Part shown: one piece after another, positions 32,902-42,681 of the stretch | Layout of the letters: each line of letters begins with the position of its first letter | How positions within the stretch are numbered: the stretch's first letter is position 1 | Origin: Pseudomonas flexibilis | Lineage (GTDB): Bacteria > Pseudomonadota > Gammaproteobacteria > Pseudomonadales > Pseudomonadaceae | DNA: 64,000 nucleotides | Assembly: GCF_000802425.1 (NCBI RefSeq) | Contig: NZ_JRUD01000001.1 | Location: forward strand, 62,001 to 126,000 | Reading direction: 5' to 3' | The notes under the pieces: generated by a model | What the model was told of the DNA's origin: nothing | Seen by the model: only the letters and a program-made list of their open reading frames with translations | Database searches by the model: none | Made by a program: the position numbers and the translations under genes

Positions 32902-34341
32902 TTGAAGCTGCACGAATTGGCCGGCTCCGGCAGTACCCCCTCGACCCCGCTGGAACTGGAGCTGGCCGACGCAGCAGGGCCGGGCCTTTTGCGTGTCGAG
33001 CGTTGGCTGTCGCCGGGGTCCGAAGCCTACGTGGCGCAGGGGCGTTGGCGCAGTGGGCCAGTACAGGCCCGTCTGCTTATCGGGCGGCATGCTGCGGAGC
33101 GTTTCCGCCGCGAGCGTGAGGGCGCCAGACTGTTATCAGCCCAGGGCATGGCCGGGCCGCGCCTGCTCGCGGAGGGTATGCAGGCGGGGCAGGGCGGCTG
33201 GCTGCTGTACGAGGCTCGCGAAAATGCCGAAGCCCTGGATGCCCGTTGGCGGCGAGTGGCCGACGAGCTGCTGATTTCGGAACGGCAGCAGGAAGTCCTG
33301 GGCGCGGGGCTTGCCGCGTTGGCGACGCTTCACGCCAAGGGCCTGTGGCACGAACGGCCAGGCCTGGATCAGCTGCAGAGCGGTGCCGGTGAAACCTGGT
33401 GGCGAGATCCAGGGGCCATCCGTGCTCAGACGCCCGGTACACCCCTTTCACGCGACCGGGTGCTGGATGACCTCGGCCGTTTTTTTGCGCAGCTGCCGGT
33501 GCGCGCCGAACCGTTCTTCGAGGAACTGCTGGTGCATTACCTGCTGGTCAACGGAGAACATGCTCTGCCGCTTGAGCGCCTGCTGGACATCTCGCGGCGC
33601 ATGCGGCGTGAGGGTATGCGCGGGTTTATCCGTAGTCTGGGGCGCACCGGCAAGCACGTGCAGGTCAGCCGTGGACTCGGTGGACTCACCGCAGTGGTCA
33701 ACGGCGAGGCGGGACGGCTGTCCGCGATTCTTGCTGACCCCGAGGCCGCCATGGCTGGTGGCAAACCCCTCAAGCTTGGTGATACCACCACCGTGGTGCG
33801 GGTGGAAACGGACAGCGGTCCGGTGGTTATCAAACGCTACAACCTGCTCGGCTGGCGGCACTGGCTGCGCCGTTGCCTGGTGCCGACCCGCGCCTGGCGC
33901 TGCTGGATATCCGGTCATCGTCTGGAGTACCTGGGCATTCCCACTCCCCGTACCCTGGCTGTCATCGAAAATCGTTGCTGCGGATTGCGCGGGCGCAGCT
34001 ACCTGATCACCGAATTTCGTGCGCTGCCCGACCTGCTGCATCACCTGCAGCCAGACGCTCACACGGTCCCTCCCGAGCCCGAAGTGAACGCCCTCGAACA
34101 ACTGTTCGCAACGCTGCTGCACGAGCGCATCAGCCATGGCGATTTCAAGGACACCAACCTGCTGTGGGATCAGGACCACTGGGTGATGATCGATCTGGAT
34201 GCCATGCGGTATCACCGCTGGGGAGCCCGGTTCAGGAGGGCGTACGAGAAGGATCGGCGCCGAGTGCTGGAGAACTGGCGAGCAGATGCAGCGGCTTTCA
34301 GCGTGATTGATGCGCGGCTTCCCCATTACGTCGATGGCTAA
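32902..34341 (+). CDS. Tandem LPS-kinase-like protein, degenerate N-terminal half
   Basis: 479 residues from a TTG at 32902 (AAGG ten bases upstream); no ATG fits. The C-terminal half is an intact InaA/WaaP-type kinase: VVIKRYNLLGWR (ATP-binding Lys near 313), HRLEYLGIPTP, the catalytic loop ISHGDFKDTNLLW (about 410-422) and VMIDLDAMRYH as the metal site. The N-terminal half keeps a kinase-like outline (RREREGARLL, GPRLLAEG, ALATLHAKGLWHERPGLDQL near 142) but the HGD and DxD residues are absent, so it looks like a pseudokinase. Its position suits the PA5006-type gene of P. aeruginosa. It probably phosphorylates inner-core sugars. Its stop is 31 bp before the next start. Confidence 0.78.
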   Translation: MKLHELAGSGSTPSTPLELELADAAGPGLLRVERWLSPGSEAYVAQGRWRSGPVQARLLIGRHAAERFRREREGARLLSAQGMAGPRLLAEGMQAGQGGWLLYEARENAEALDARWRRVADELLISERQQEVLGAGLAALATLHAKGLWHERPGLDQLQSGAGETWWRDPGAIRAQTPGTPLSRDRVLDDLGRFFAQLPVRAEPFFEELLVHYLLVNGEHALPLERLLDISRRMRREGMRGFIRSLGRTGKHVQVSRGLGGLTAVVNGEAGRLSAILADPEAAMAGGKPLKLGDTTTVVRVETDSGPVVIKRYNLLGWRHWLRRCLVPTRAWRCWISGHRLEYLGIPTPRTLAVIENRCCGLRGRSYLITEFRALPDLLHHLQPDAHTVPPEPEVNALEQLFATLLHERISHGDFKDTNLLWDQDHWVMIDLDAMRYHRWGARFRRAYEKDRRRVLENWRADAAAFSVIDARLPHYVDG

Positions 34342-34372
34342 GCCGGACAGATATTCAAGAGGAGCGGTCACC

Positions 34373-35293
34373 GTGAATGAGAATAAGGGCACTCCAGGGA
34401 AGCTGGTTAGCGTGGTTATCCCTGCCTACAACTATGCAAAGACCCTGGAGCGTGCTGCTGAGTCGGTCATTGGCCAGCTTGACGAGTCCTCAGAGCTGAT
34501 CATCATTGATGACGGTTCGAAAGATGAAACTCCCGAAGTGATGCAGCGCCTGGCTGAGCGCCATCCTGGGAAATTTATCGGTATCCGCAAGGAAAATGGC
34601 GGTCTTGCCTCGGTTCGCAATCGAGGCATAGCCGAGGGGCGCGGGGATTATCTGATCTTTCTCGATGCGGATGATGAGATGGCACCGGGAGCGCTGGCAG
34701 CTATCCGGCAGCACATCGAACGAAACCCGGACACTCGTCTGGTCATCGGTGGTAGCGAAGCAATCTACCCCAACGGGAGGCGGCGTACCCGCGTGCCACC
34801 GGCACTACCATCACGGCCAGTGGATCGGGTCCGGGCCTATCTCATAGACCAGACGCTGAATATCTCCAACGGTGCTTGCGTCATGCATCGTGATGTATTC
34901 CAGCGAGGGCTGTATCCAAGCCATTTCCGTAATGTGGAAGACATTCCCGTATTCGCGCAGGTGCTGGCATCTTACCCGTGCACGACCCTCGCTCAGTCCC
35001 TAGCTTATATCTATAAACACGAAGACAGTCTGCGCCACAATCTCGATTATGGGCTGCAGGTGGGAGAGAAGCTCATTGCGGAGGTTTTCGATACTCAGCG
35101 CCTCCCTGAAACTATGCAAGTGTTGCGAAGGCCATTCATTGTAAAGCGGTACCTGACGCTTTTTAGAACGTTCTCTCGTGCGGGGGAAAAAGAAAAGGCG
35201 TGGGAGTTTTATCGAAAGGCTTTAAAGACAGACTGGCGCGCGATATTTAAGTTATCTTATACTAGGAAAGCCATTAAATTCTTATTTAAGTAG
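34373..35293 (+). CDS. Glycosyltransferase family 2
   Basis: 306 residues from a GTG at 34373, chosen because GAGGAG lies eight bases upstream; an ATG at 34334 overlapping the previous stop would add 13 residues. GT-A fold: VSVVIPAYNYAKTLERAAES, LIIIDDGSKDETPEV, ENGGLASVRNRGI and the metal-binding FLDADDEM. No membrane segment. It probably adds an outer-core sugar to LPS; donor and acceptor are unknown. From about its 3' end onward the sequence is visibly AT-richer than the core genes before it, marking the start of the variable part of the locus. Confidence 0.88.
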   Translation: MNENKGTPGKLVSVVIPAYNYAKTLERAAESVIGQLDESSELIIIDDGSKDETPEVMQRLAERHPGKFIGIRKENGGLASVRNRGIAEGRGDYLIFLDADDEMAPGALAAIRQHIERNPDTRLVIGGSEAIYPNGRRRTRVPPALPSRPVDRVRAYLIDQTLNISNGACVMHRDVFQRGLYPSHFRNVEDIPVFAQVLASYPCTTLAQSLAYIYKHEDSLRHNLDYGLQVGEKLIAEVFDTQRLPETMQVLRRPFIVKRYLTLFRTFSRAGEKEKAWEFYRKALKTDWRAIFKLSYTRKAIKFLFK

Positions 35294-35337
35294 CTCTAAG
35301 TGGGGCTGTCTTCTCGGTTATATATTTCGAGGATATT

Positions 35338-36207
35338 GTGGAAAGTCTTCCGTTGGTTACTGTTGTTGTCTCATGCTTTAATCATGCAAATTATGTTGAG
35401 GAGTGCATATTAAGCATTCTAAATCAGTCTTGGCCTAATATTGAGCTTTTGGTCGTTGATGATGGGTCTTCTGATGATAGTGTTGAGGTTATATCGAAGA
35501 TTCAGGGGAGGTACGGTTTTGATTTTCGTGTCCAAGAGAATAAAGGGCTTTCCAGGACGCTAAATGAGACGTTCGCCAGGAGTTCTGGCGAGTATTTGGT
35601 TGCCTTTGGCTCTGACGACGTAATGCTTCCCGAAAGAATTAAGCGACAAGTTGAGTATATGCGCGGGAAGCCTTTAGTCGGAATTTGTTCTGGAAATATC
35701 TTGCCAATTGATTCGAGTGGGAAGCAGTTAAGGCTTAGTAGTAGAGAGCGAAGGCGCCATGAGTTCATGTCGCTAAATTTCGAAGATGTCTTTTTGAGCA
35801 AAAAGCCATTTCCCCCTGCGGCAACAATGATGATTCGGCGTTCCGCCTTCTATGACGTCGGTGGTTTTGATCCTGAAATTCCTCTAGAAGACTTGCAGAT
35901 ATGGCTTAAAGTAACACACGCCGGATATACGATAGATAGCATTCCTGAGTTTTTCTCAAAATACAGGAAGCATAATGACAATACATACAAAAAGCTTAGG
36001 TTTATGGCGGAGAGCGCGCTGAAGACCTATGGTATTTTTAAAGATCATCCGTTATATGAGCAGGCTGTTTTTCGCTATAAGAATAGTATGATTAGAAGTG
36101 CGGCTCGTGTGGATAAGGAATTTGCCAGGGAGCTGGTTTGGTCGTTGCCTATTCGCGGCTGGAATCGGAAGACTATAAAGGGGTTGCTCGTATCTCTTGT
36201 TCCTTGA
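35338..36207 (+). CDS. Glycosyltransferase family 2, AT-rich
   Basis: 289 residues from a GTG at 35338, with GAGG six bases upstream. The GT-A core is complete: LVTVVVSCFNHANYVEECI, LLVVDDGSSDDSVEVI, ENKGLSRTLNETF, LVAFGSDDVMLPERI (SDD in place of the usual DxD) and LEDLQIWLKVTHAG, the last resembling the catalytic-base ED motif. Codons such as ATA, AGG and TTA are frequent, unlike the rest of the window, which suggests acquisition from a lower-GC donor. Likely an outer-core LPS glycosyltransferase. Confidence 0.87.
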   Translation: MESLPLVTVVVSCFNHANYVEECILSILNQSWPNIELLVVDDGSSDDSVEVISKIQGRYGFDFRVQENKGLSRTLNETFARSSGEYLVAFGSDDVMLPERIKRQVEYMRGKPLVGICSGNILPIDSSGKQLRLSSRERRRHEFMSLNFEDVFLSKKPFPPAATMMIRRSAFYDVGGFDPEIPLEDLQIWLKVTHAGYTIDSIPEFFSKYRKHNDNTYKKLRFMAESALKTYGIFKDHPLYEQAVFRYKNSMIRSAARVDKEFARELVWSLPIRGWNRKTIKGLLVSLVP

Positions 36208-36329
36208 GTGTTTGGTACTGGGCTGGCGCTCTGAGGTTTTTGTTCTAATCTTCCCTCCATAGCTCTCAAGGCCTTTGTTGTTCTGGCTGGAGCTGGTAGG
36301 GAAGAGGTTTTTCCGATCGGGTGCTGATC

Positions 36330-37442
36330 ATGCGAAAAATTAAAGTACTTCAAGTTCAGCTCCATAAAAAAAACGATTGTGTCCTTGCGGATGAGATTAT
36401 TCGTAGCCTACCAGTCAATTTCGAAGTGACGAATGCCTTCCTGTGCGGTGAGACGTGTGCGTCCGGTTATAGGGATGGCGGGATAGAGAATATCTGTTTC
36501 GGTTTTCCGGACGCATGGCTCAGGGGCTCGCGTTTGCGGGTTCTCTGGCGCCTTTATCGGTTTTGCAAGCAGGAGCGGTTCGATATGGTGGTAGCGCATC
36601 GGTATAAACCGATGAGCCTATTCCTGCAGCTGAATCGCTGGCTGCGCTTCGGACGCGTGATCGGCATACAGCACGGTATTGGTGATTTTGATCGCTCCTA
36701 CCGCAAGCGCGAAATGAGACGCCTACTACGTGAGAACTGCTACGTTGTTGCTGTATCTCAAGCAGTGCGCGAGTATTTGTTGCGCGCGAATTTAGGTATT
36801 GATGAGCGTAATTGTGTGCGGATCGATAATGCGATCGATATTGCTGCTGCCGAGCGCATGCAGTTGACGCGTGAATATGCCCGCCGCCAACTGGGTTTAC
36901 CTGAGGGAAGTTTTCTATTCGGCACGATTGGCCGCCTAGTGTCGGTGAAGGGGCATATTCATTTGCTTGAGGCTTTTGCTCTCATCAAGGATGAGTTTCC
37001 GCAGGCTAACGTCGCCATCATTGGCGAGGGGGCTTGCCGCGCGGAGTTGGAGGCGGCCAGCGAGCGACTTGGCTTGCACGATCGAGTATTCCTGTTGGGT
37101 TCTAGGGTACAAGCGCTGCGTTATGTTAAAGCATTCGACGTATTTGTAATGCCATCTTTGAGTGAAGGATTGCCCCTTGCCTTGCTGGAGGGTATGAGCG
37201 GCCATCTACCGGTAATCGGTTCCGATATTCCGGCCCTGTTGCCAATTCTCGAGGGTTGTGGTGGCGGAATCTTCCCTGTTGGTCAGGCGGATGGGCTAGC
37301 CGAATGTCTGCGGGACTCCTTAGAATTCACTGAAGACCAGCTTCGGGAACAGGGCGAGCGGTGTTACCAGTATCTGTGTGTAACGCACTCCATTGAGGAG
37401 TATCGGCGTAAATACCGACAGCTACTCACAGCTTCGGATTGA
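36330..37442 (+). CDS. Glycosyltransferase family 4
   Basis: 370 residues from the ATG at 36330 (MRKIKVLQVQLHKKNDC); GTG at 36321 is an alternative. GT-B fold: GVIG-like loop at VIGIQHGIGDFDRSYRK, VVAVSQAVREYLL, then FGTIGRLVSVKGHIHLLEAF (about 192-211), VAIIGEGACRAEL and the donor motif PSLSEGLPLALLEGMSG (about 276-292, E-x7-E). A retaining GT4 enzyme of LPS core assembly, possibly the counterpart of WapH, though identity is not close enough to name it. It is followed 12 bp later by a kinase gene, a likely functional pair. Confidence 0.86.
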   Translation: MRKIKVLQVQLHKKNDCVLADEIIRSLPVNFEVTNAFLCGETCASGYRDGGIENICFGFPDAWLRGSRLRVLWRLYRFCKQERFDMVVAHRYKPMSLFLQLNRWLRFGRVIGIQHGIGDFDRSYRKREMRRLLRENCYVVAVSQAVREYLLRANLGIDERNCVRIDNAIDIAAAERMQLTREYARRQLGLPEGSFLFGTIGRLVSVKGHIHLLEAFALIKDEFPQANVAIIGEGACRAELEAASERLGLHDRVFLLGSRVQALRYVKAFDVFVMPSLSEGLPLALLEGMSGHLPVIGSDIPALLPILEGCGGGIFPVGQADGLAECLRDSLEFTEDQLREQGERCYQYLCVTHSIEEYRRKYRQLLTASD

Positions 37443-37454
37443 CGGAAGGTTAGT

Positions 37455-38237
37455 ATGCTTCGTTACTCATCTTTTACCGCCCAAGGCTGGCGGGGGGAAG
37501 TGCTGGCCGGATGGGAAGATATGTTCATCGAGCTCGATGAATGGTTGGCTAGTAGCGTTGGCGAGCGTGTTGTGAATCTGCCTTCTAGGCAGGTCTGGCG
37601 TGCCGAGACGTCGAAGGGAGCTGTTTTCGTTAAAGTGATTTACCGTGCCAGTGAGGTGAACAGCCTGGTACGGAAAACATTCTCGTCACTGAAATGGCTA
37701 CTGCGGCCCTCACGGGCGCTGGCTACCCTGAAAGTGTCGCGGGCAATGCTCTTAGCAGGATTTGATTGTCCGGTTCCCGTGTTGGCTGTGCGGCGCCGCT
37801 CGGCGGCTGGTTGGCCGGTGGACGTGTTCGTTAGTGCGGAGTGTCGTTATCTCAACCTTTATGAGCAGATGCTTGACCTGAATCGGGAGCATAAGGAGGC
37901 GCTACTGAGTCAGGTGGCGAGTGAGTTAAACCGGTTCCATTGTGCAGGATTTGTCCATGGGGATTGTATTACTCCCAATTTGGCTCTGAATGGGCAGGGG
38001 CGACTAGTACTTTTCGATAACGACCGTACTGTCCGAGCGCCTATGTTGCGGCGAAGATACGCCCAGCGACGCAATCTGATCCAGTTTGGCTATCGGCTGA
38101 CACGGCAGCAGGGGAGTTCGTGCTACTTCGAGCTATTTCTGAATAGCTATGTTGCTGCAGGCAAAGGTGCGGCTGATAGAGAGCATATCCCCCGCATCCT
38201 GCGTGCGGTAAACAAGCGCTTGCGAAATGCTCGGTAG
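37455..38237 (+). CDS. LPS kinase (Kdo/WaaP-InaA family)
   Basis: 260 residues. Kinase landmarks: GAVFVKVIYRA with the ATP-binding Lys near 60, the catalytic loop FVHGDCITPNLAL (about 167-179) and LVLFDNDRTVR (metal-binding DND near 189). The HGD-x4-N spacing is that of small LPS sugar kinases rather than protein kinases. It lies 12 bp after the GT4 gene and ends 3 bp before the convergent GT2 gene. It is the third kinase of the locus and presumably phosphorylates a core sugar added by a neighbouring transferase. ATG at 37455 follows GGAAGGTTAGT. Confidence 0.83.
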   Translation: MLRYSSFTAQGWRGEVLAGWEDMFIELDEWLASSVGERVVNLPSRQVWRAETSKGAVFVKVIYRASEVNSLVRKTFSSLKWLLRPSRALATLKVSRAMLLAGFDCPVPVLAVRRRSAAGWPVDVFVSAECRYLNLYEQMLDLNREHKEALLSQVASELNRFHCAGFVHGDCITPNLALNGQGRLVLFDNDRTVRAPMLRRRYAQRRNLIQFGYRLTRQQGSSCYFELFLNSYVAAGKGAADREHIPRILRAVNKRLRNAR

Positions 38238-38240
38238 CTC

Positions 38241-39221
38241 CTAGCGAAACCCGGCAATGAGCCGTTCCGCAATACCTCGCCAGGCGGGCACGTAAGGTTG
38301 AGCGTACTGGCGGATCTGTTTTAACGCGCCGCTACCAGCGGAGCGGTGGCGCTTCATCAAGGCAAGCCAGTGGCTGGCGGCAGGTGAAGGTGCTTGTGCT
38401 TCCTGGCTGAGCCAATCGCTCCAGAAAGCCATTAACGGTAGGTAGAGCGACAGTTCACCCTCAGTCAAAGCCTGCTGATGCTTCCAGATTTTAAAGTGCA
38501 GAGGCAGGAGTTTCTCCAGCGAGGTGCCTTTCGGGTGGGGCAGGAGTCGCTCCTGAATAAGCTGCAGGTTTGTGATGTTCTGTTTTTTTAAATGCTGGCT
38601 TGCTTGGGTTGAGTGTATTCGGTATCGGATTAGTGTTCTTTGAATGTTGGTTAGCTGAATTTTAGGGTTTTTAATAAACGAAGAAAGGAAGAAAGAAAAA
38701 TCTTCTCCGTAGGCTATGTCGGTAGGGTAGCGTGTGTCGTTGATGCTGCTTCGGCGAAACATGCAGCTTCCGCTTGGGATTGTTCGGTCAAAAAAGAAGT
38801 AGTTCCATTTCAATGTATCGCTGTGGCTCGGGTATTTATTTAGGCGGTTGGAGGCCCCGAAGTTCTGTAGCCACGACCCGCAAATATCTGCATATTTATT
38901 TTGCAAGACATCCAGTTGAATTTCAAATCGGTTGTGAATGCAAATATCGTCGGCATCCATCAGTGCGACGAACTCTCCCTCGCAGCGCTCAAGACCGGCG
39001 TTACGCGCACGTGAGACACCACCGTTGGGTTGATCAATGAGCAGAATCCGCCCTTCACGCCGCTGATAAGCCGTAAGCACTTCAAGCGACTGATCCGTCG
39101 AGCCATCGTTGACAATCACGATCTGATCGGCCTGCATCGATTGCTGAAGTACGGAATCCAGCATTTCCTGCAGGTAGGGGGCCGCGTTGTAGACAGGGAT
39201 GAGAACGCTGAGTGTGGTCAT
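38241..39221 (-). CDS. Glycosyltransferase family 2, inverted within the core locus
   Basis: 326 residues. GT-A motifs: LSVLIPVYNAAPYLQEML, IVIVNDGSTDQSLEVL, QPNGGVSRARNAGL, FVALMDADDIC and YGEDFSFFLSSFI. It is the only gene of the locus in opposite orientation, convergent with the kinase before it and divergent from msbA. The two ends are GC-rich like the chromosome while the middle (about 38570-38960) is clearly AT-rich, so the gene looks mosaic. Probably transfers an LPS core or O-unit sugar; specificity unknown. Confidence 0.87.
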   Translation of the reverse strand: MTTLSVLIPVYNAAPYLQEMLDSVLQQSMQADQIVIVNDGSTDQSLEVLTAYQRREGRILLIDQPNGGVSRARNAGLERCEGEFVALMDADDICIHNRFEIQLDVLQNKYADICGSWLQNFGASNRLNKYPSHSDTLKWNYFFFDRTIPSGSCMFRRSSINDTRYPTDIAYGEDFSFFLSSFIKNPKIQLTNIQRTLIRYRIHSTQASQHLKKQNITNLQLIQERLLPHPKGTSLEKLLPLHFKIWKHQQALTEGELSLYLPLMAFWSDWLSQEAQAPSPAASHWLALMKRHRSAGSGALKQIRQYAQPYVPAWRGIAERLIAGFR

Positions 39222-39343
39222 CTGAAAGTGCTTTTGACTGCTGTGTGGAGATGTATCGGCCCGCTCCAGAGGTTCTGCATGAGCGCGGACGACGTCGCGG
39301 TCGGCAGTCTATCAAATGCCTCGCAGGAGCTCCCGATGCCCTA

Positions 39344-39352
39344 TGGTAGAAT
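39344..39352 (+). promoter_or_regulatory. Candidate extended -10 promoter of msbA
   Basis: TGGTAGAAT fits TGn-TAnAAT and lies 31 bp before the msbA ATG, inside the divergent gap. No convincing -35 box is seen, which extended -10 promoters tolerate. Confidence 0.35.
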
Positions 39353-39382
39353 CCGCCCCCTGCCGTCCGGGACCTTAGCCGC

Positions 39383-41176
39383 ATGACCAGCCTCAATTCA
39401 CGCGCCGAAGGCGCCTCCAGCCTCACCGTTTACCTTCGCCTGCTTGGCTACGTGAAGCCCTACACCGGTTACTTCGCCCTGAGCATCGTTGGCTACGTCA
39501 TTTTCGCATCCAGCCAGCCCATGCTGGCCGGCATCCTCAAGTACTTTGTCGATGGGCTGGGCAATCCCGAAGCAGTGCTGTTCCCTGACATCAGGTTCCT
39601 GCAGGGCTTCCGGTTGCTGGAGCTGGTGCCATTGATGATCGTCGCCATCGCCATTTGGCAGGGCATCGGGTCCTTCCTAGGTAACTACTTTATTTCGAAG
39701 GTTTCCTTTGGATTAGTCCACGACCTGCGGGTGGCGCTGTTTGACAGCTTGCTGCGTCTGCCCAACCGTTATTTCGACGAGCACAACTCCGGACACCTGA
39801 TCTCGCGCATCACCTACAACGTAACCATGGTCACCGGTGCGGCCACTGAGGCGATCAAGATCATGATCCGCGAGGGCCTGACGGTCGTCTTTCTTTTCAC
39901 CTACCTGCTGTGGATGAACTGGAAGCTGACCCTGGTCATGGTAGCCATCCTGCCAGTCATCGGTGTGATCGTGGGTACTGCGGGCAAGAAGTTCCGTAAG
40001 CAGAGCCGACGCATTCAGGTGGCCATGGGGGATGTCACCCAAGTAGCCTCCGAGACTATCCATGGCTACCGTGTGGTGCGTAGCTTCGGCGGGGAAGACT
40101 ATGAATCCACACGCTTCTCGCTCGCCAGCGCCAACAACACCGCCCGCCAACTGCGCATGACCCGCACCAGTGCAATCTACACTCCGACGCTGCAGTTGGT
40201 GACGTACACCGGCATGTCGCTGGTGCTGTTTCTGGTGCTCTTGCTGCGCGGCGACGCGACCGCGGGCGACTTGGTGGCTTATATCACCGCTGCTGGCCTG
40301 CTGCCCAAGCCGATCAAGCAGCTCTCGGAAATCAGTGCCACCATCCAGAAGGGCCTGGCTGGCGCTGAAAGCATTTTCGAGCAACTGGACACCCCCCCGG
40401 AGCCGGATCAGGGAACGGTGGAGCGCCAACACGTGAATGGGCGCCTGGAAGTGCGCGACCTGAATTTCCGTTACCCAGGCACAGATAAGCCGGTACTGGC
40501 GGGTATCAACTTCTGCGCGGAGCCGGGGCAGATGATTGCGTTGGTCGGTCGCTCTGGCAGCGGCAAGTCGACGCTGGCCAACCTGATCCCCCGTTTTTAC
40601 CAGCACAGCGAGGGGCAGATTCTGCTGGACGGTGTCGAAGTGCAGGATTATCGACTGCGTAATCTGCGCAGGCATATCGCGCTGGTAACCCAGCAGGTGA
40701 CCCTTTTCAATGGCTCGGTGGCTGACAATATCGCCTACGGCGATCTGGCCGGCTCACCGCGCGAGGCCATCGAGCAGGCGGCTGAAGCGGCCTATGCACG
40801 GGAGTTCATCGACCGGCTGCCGCAGGGCTTCGACACCGAAGTGGGAGAGAACGGCGTGTTGCTCTCGGGTGGTCAGCGGCAACGCCTGGCCATCGCGCGC
40901 GCGCTGTTGAAGAACGCGCCGTTGCTGATTCTCGATGAGGCCACTTCGGCGCTGGACACCGAGTCCGAGCGCCATATCCAGGCTGCGCTGGACAAGGTGA
41001 TGAGCGGGCGGACCACGCTGGTCATTGCCCACCGGTTGTCCACGATCGAGAAAGCCGACCTGATTCTGGTGATGGACCAGGGCCAGATCGTCGAGCGTGG
41101 CACGCATGCCGAGCTGCTGGCCCAGAACGGCTATTACGCGCGCCTGCATTCGACGCAGTTCGAGGAGCGGGCCTGA
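39383..41176 (+). CDS. msbA: Lipid A/LPS flippase MsbA (ABC transporter)
   Basis: 597 residues, a half-size ABC exporter. Six transmembrane helices occupy about 20-330 (with the conserved [22 protein letters not shown] loop). The nucleotide-binding domain follows: Walker [21 protein letters not shown] (about 389), Q-loop VTQQVTLFN, signature [17 protein letters not shown] (about 493), Walker [13 protein letters not shown] (about 514) and the switch VIAHRLST. It flips core-lipid A to the periplasmic leaflet of the inner membrane. It is followed 56 bp later by hldE; both are core LPS genes. Confidence 0.96.
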   Translation: MTSLNSRAEGASSLTVYLRLLGYVKPYTGYFALSIVGYVIFASSQPMLAGILKYFVDGLGNPEAVLFPDIRFLQGFRLLELVPLMIVAIAIWQGIGSFLGNYFISKVSFGLVHDLRVALFDSLLRLPNRYFDEHNSGHLISRITYNVTMVTGAATEAIKIMIREGLTVVFLFTYLLWMNWKLTLVMVAILPVIGVIVGTAGKKFRKQSRRIQVAMGDVTQVASETIHGYRVVRSFGGEDYESTRFSLASANNTARQLRMTRTSAIYTPTLQLVTYTGMSLVLFLVLLLRGDATAGDLVAYITAAGLLPKPIKQLSEISATIQKGLAGAESIFEQLDTPPEPDQGTVERQHVNGRLEVRDLNFRYPGTDKPVLAGINFCAEPGQMIALVGRSGSGKSTLANLIPRFYQHSEGQILLDGVEVQDYRLRNLRRHIALVTQQVTLFNGSVADNIAYGDLAGSPREAIEQAAEAAYAREFIDRLPQGFDTEVGENGVLLSGGQRQRLAIARALLKNAPLLILDEATSALDTESERHIQAALDKVMSGRTTLVIAHRLSTIEKADLILVMDQGQIVERGTHAELLAQNGYYARLHSTQFEERA

Positions 41177-41191
41177 GTTCAGCTGCCGTCG

Positions 41192-41200
41192 TGCTAGAAT
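41192..41200 (+). promoter_or_regulatory. Candidate extended -10 promoter of hldE
   Basis: TGCTAGAAT lies 33 bp before the hldE start in the short gap after msbA, the same plan as the msbA element, so hldE may have its own promoter as well as msbA read-through. Confidence 0.35.
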
Positions 41201-41232
41201 CGCGCGCATTTTCGCGCCCTTCTGGAGTCCTC

Positions 41233-42654
41233 ATGCAGCTGTCCATGCCCCGTTTCGATCAGGCCGCCGTGCTGGTGGTCGGTGATGTCATGCTCGACCG
41301 CTACTGGCATGGCGGGACTTCGCGTATTTCTCCGGAGGCGCCGGTGCCGGTGGTCAAGGTCGAGCATCGGGAAGACCGTCCTGGCGGTGCGGCCAACGTG
41401 GCCCTGAATATCGCTGCTCTAGGCGCACCGGTCCGCCTGATCGGTGTTACTGGCAAGGACGAGGCCGCTCATTGCCTGGAGCAGAGCCTGGCGGCTGCTG
41501 GCGTGGTCACCCGCTTCCAGCGCATCGACAGGCAGCCGACCATCGTGAAACTGCGCGTTCTGAGTCGCAGCCAGCAGTTGCTGCGCATGGACTTCGAAGA
41601 ACCCTTCGAGACCGATACCGCGGCGTTGATCGCTGAAGTCGAGCAGCAACTGGCCGGGGTCAAGGTGCTGGTACTGTCCGACTACGGCAAGGGCGCGCTG
41701 CAGAATCACCAGGCGCTGATCCAGGCGGCCCGCGTGCGCGGCATCCCGGTGCTGGCCGACCCCAAGGGCAAGGATTTCTCCATCTACCGCGGTGCCAGCC
41801 TGATCACTCCCAACCTTTCCGAGTTCGAAGCGGTGGTGGGCCGTTGTGCTGATGAGGCCGACCTGGTGGCCAAGGGCAACCGATTGATGGCTGAGCTGGA
41901 GTTGGGCGCGTTGCTGGTGACCCGCAGCGAGCATGGCGTGACCCTGCTGCGCCCTGATCATCCGGCCCTTCATCTCCCAGCGCGGGCGCGCGAGGTGTTT
42001 GATGTCACCGGCGCGGGGGACACGGTGATTTCCACCCTGGCTGCCGCGCTGGCCGCGGGTGAGGAGCTGCCCCAAGCGACGGCGCTGGCCAACCTGGCTG
42101 CCGGCATCGTCGTCGGCAAGTTGGGCACCGCAGCCATCAGCGCGCCGGAGCTGCGGCGTGCGGTGCAGCGCGAAAAGGGCTCCGAGCGCGGTGTGCTGGG
42201 TCTTGAGCAACTCAAGCTGGCCATCGAAGATGCCCGTGCGCAGGGCGAGAAAATCGTCTTCACCAACGGTTGCTTCGACATCCTGCATGCCGGCCATGTC
42301 ACCTATCTCGAACAGGCCCGCGCCCAGGGCGACCGACTGATCGTGGCCGTCAACGGTGATGCCTCGGTGACGCGCCTGAAAGGACCGGGGCGTCCGATCA
42401 ACGCCGTCGACCGCCGCATGGCGGTGCTGGCCGGCCTTGAAGCGGTGGATTGGGTAACCAGCTTCGACGAGGACACCCCGGAGAACCTGCTGCACGCATT
42501 GCGCCCGGATGTGCTGGTCAAGGGCGGCGACTATGGCATCGAAGGTGTGGTTGGCGGCGACTTCGTGCGCTCCTACGGCGGCGAGGTAAAGGTGCTGGGG
42601 CTGGTGGAGAACAGCTCCACCACTGCCATCGTTGAAAAAATCCGAAAAAGATAA
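41233..42654 (+). CDS. hldE: Bifunctional heptose-7-P kinase / heptose-1-P adenylyltransferase
   Basis: 473 residues from the ATG at 41233 (GGAG five bases upstream). The N-terminal ribokinase domain (to about 315) has [28 protein letters not shown] and the catalytic [14 protein letters not shown]. The C-terminal cytidylyltransferase-like domain has [22 protein letters not shown] (about 340-361, HxGH motif) and the ending [14 protein letters not shown]. It phosphorylates heptose-7-phosphate at O1 and later adenylylates heptose-1-phosphate, making the ADP-heptose precursor used by waaC and waaF. Also the source of ADP-heptose, an innate-immune signal. Confidence 0.96.
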   Translation: MQLSMPRFDQAAVLVVGDVMLDRYWHGGTSRISPEAPVPVVKVEHREDRPGGAANVALNIAALGAPVRLIGVTGKDEAAHCLEQSLAAAGVVTRFQRIDRQPTIVKLRVLSRSQQLLRMDFEEPFETDTAALIAEVEQQLAGVKVLVLSDYGKGALQNHQALIQAARVRGIPVLADPKGKDFSIYRGASLITPNLSEFEAVVGRCADEADLVAKGNRLMAELELGALLVTRSEHGVTLLRPDHPALHLPARAREVFDVTGAGDTVISTLAAALAAGEELPQATALANLAAGIVVGKLGTAAISAPELRRAVQREKGSERGVLGLEQLKLAIEDARAQGEKIVFTNGCFDILHAGHVTYLEQARAQGDRLIVAVNGDASVTRLKGPGRPINAVDRRMAVLAGLEAVDWVTSFDEDTPENLLHALRPDVLVKGGDYGIEGVVGGDFVRSYGGEVKVLGLVENSSTTAIVEKIRKR

Positions 42655-42681
42655 TTGCCCGCTAAATGGGTAAGTGCGCTC

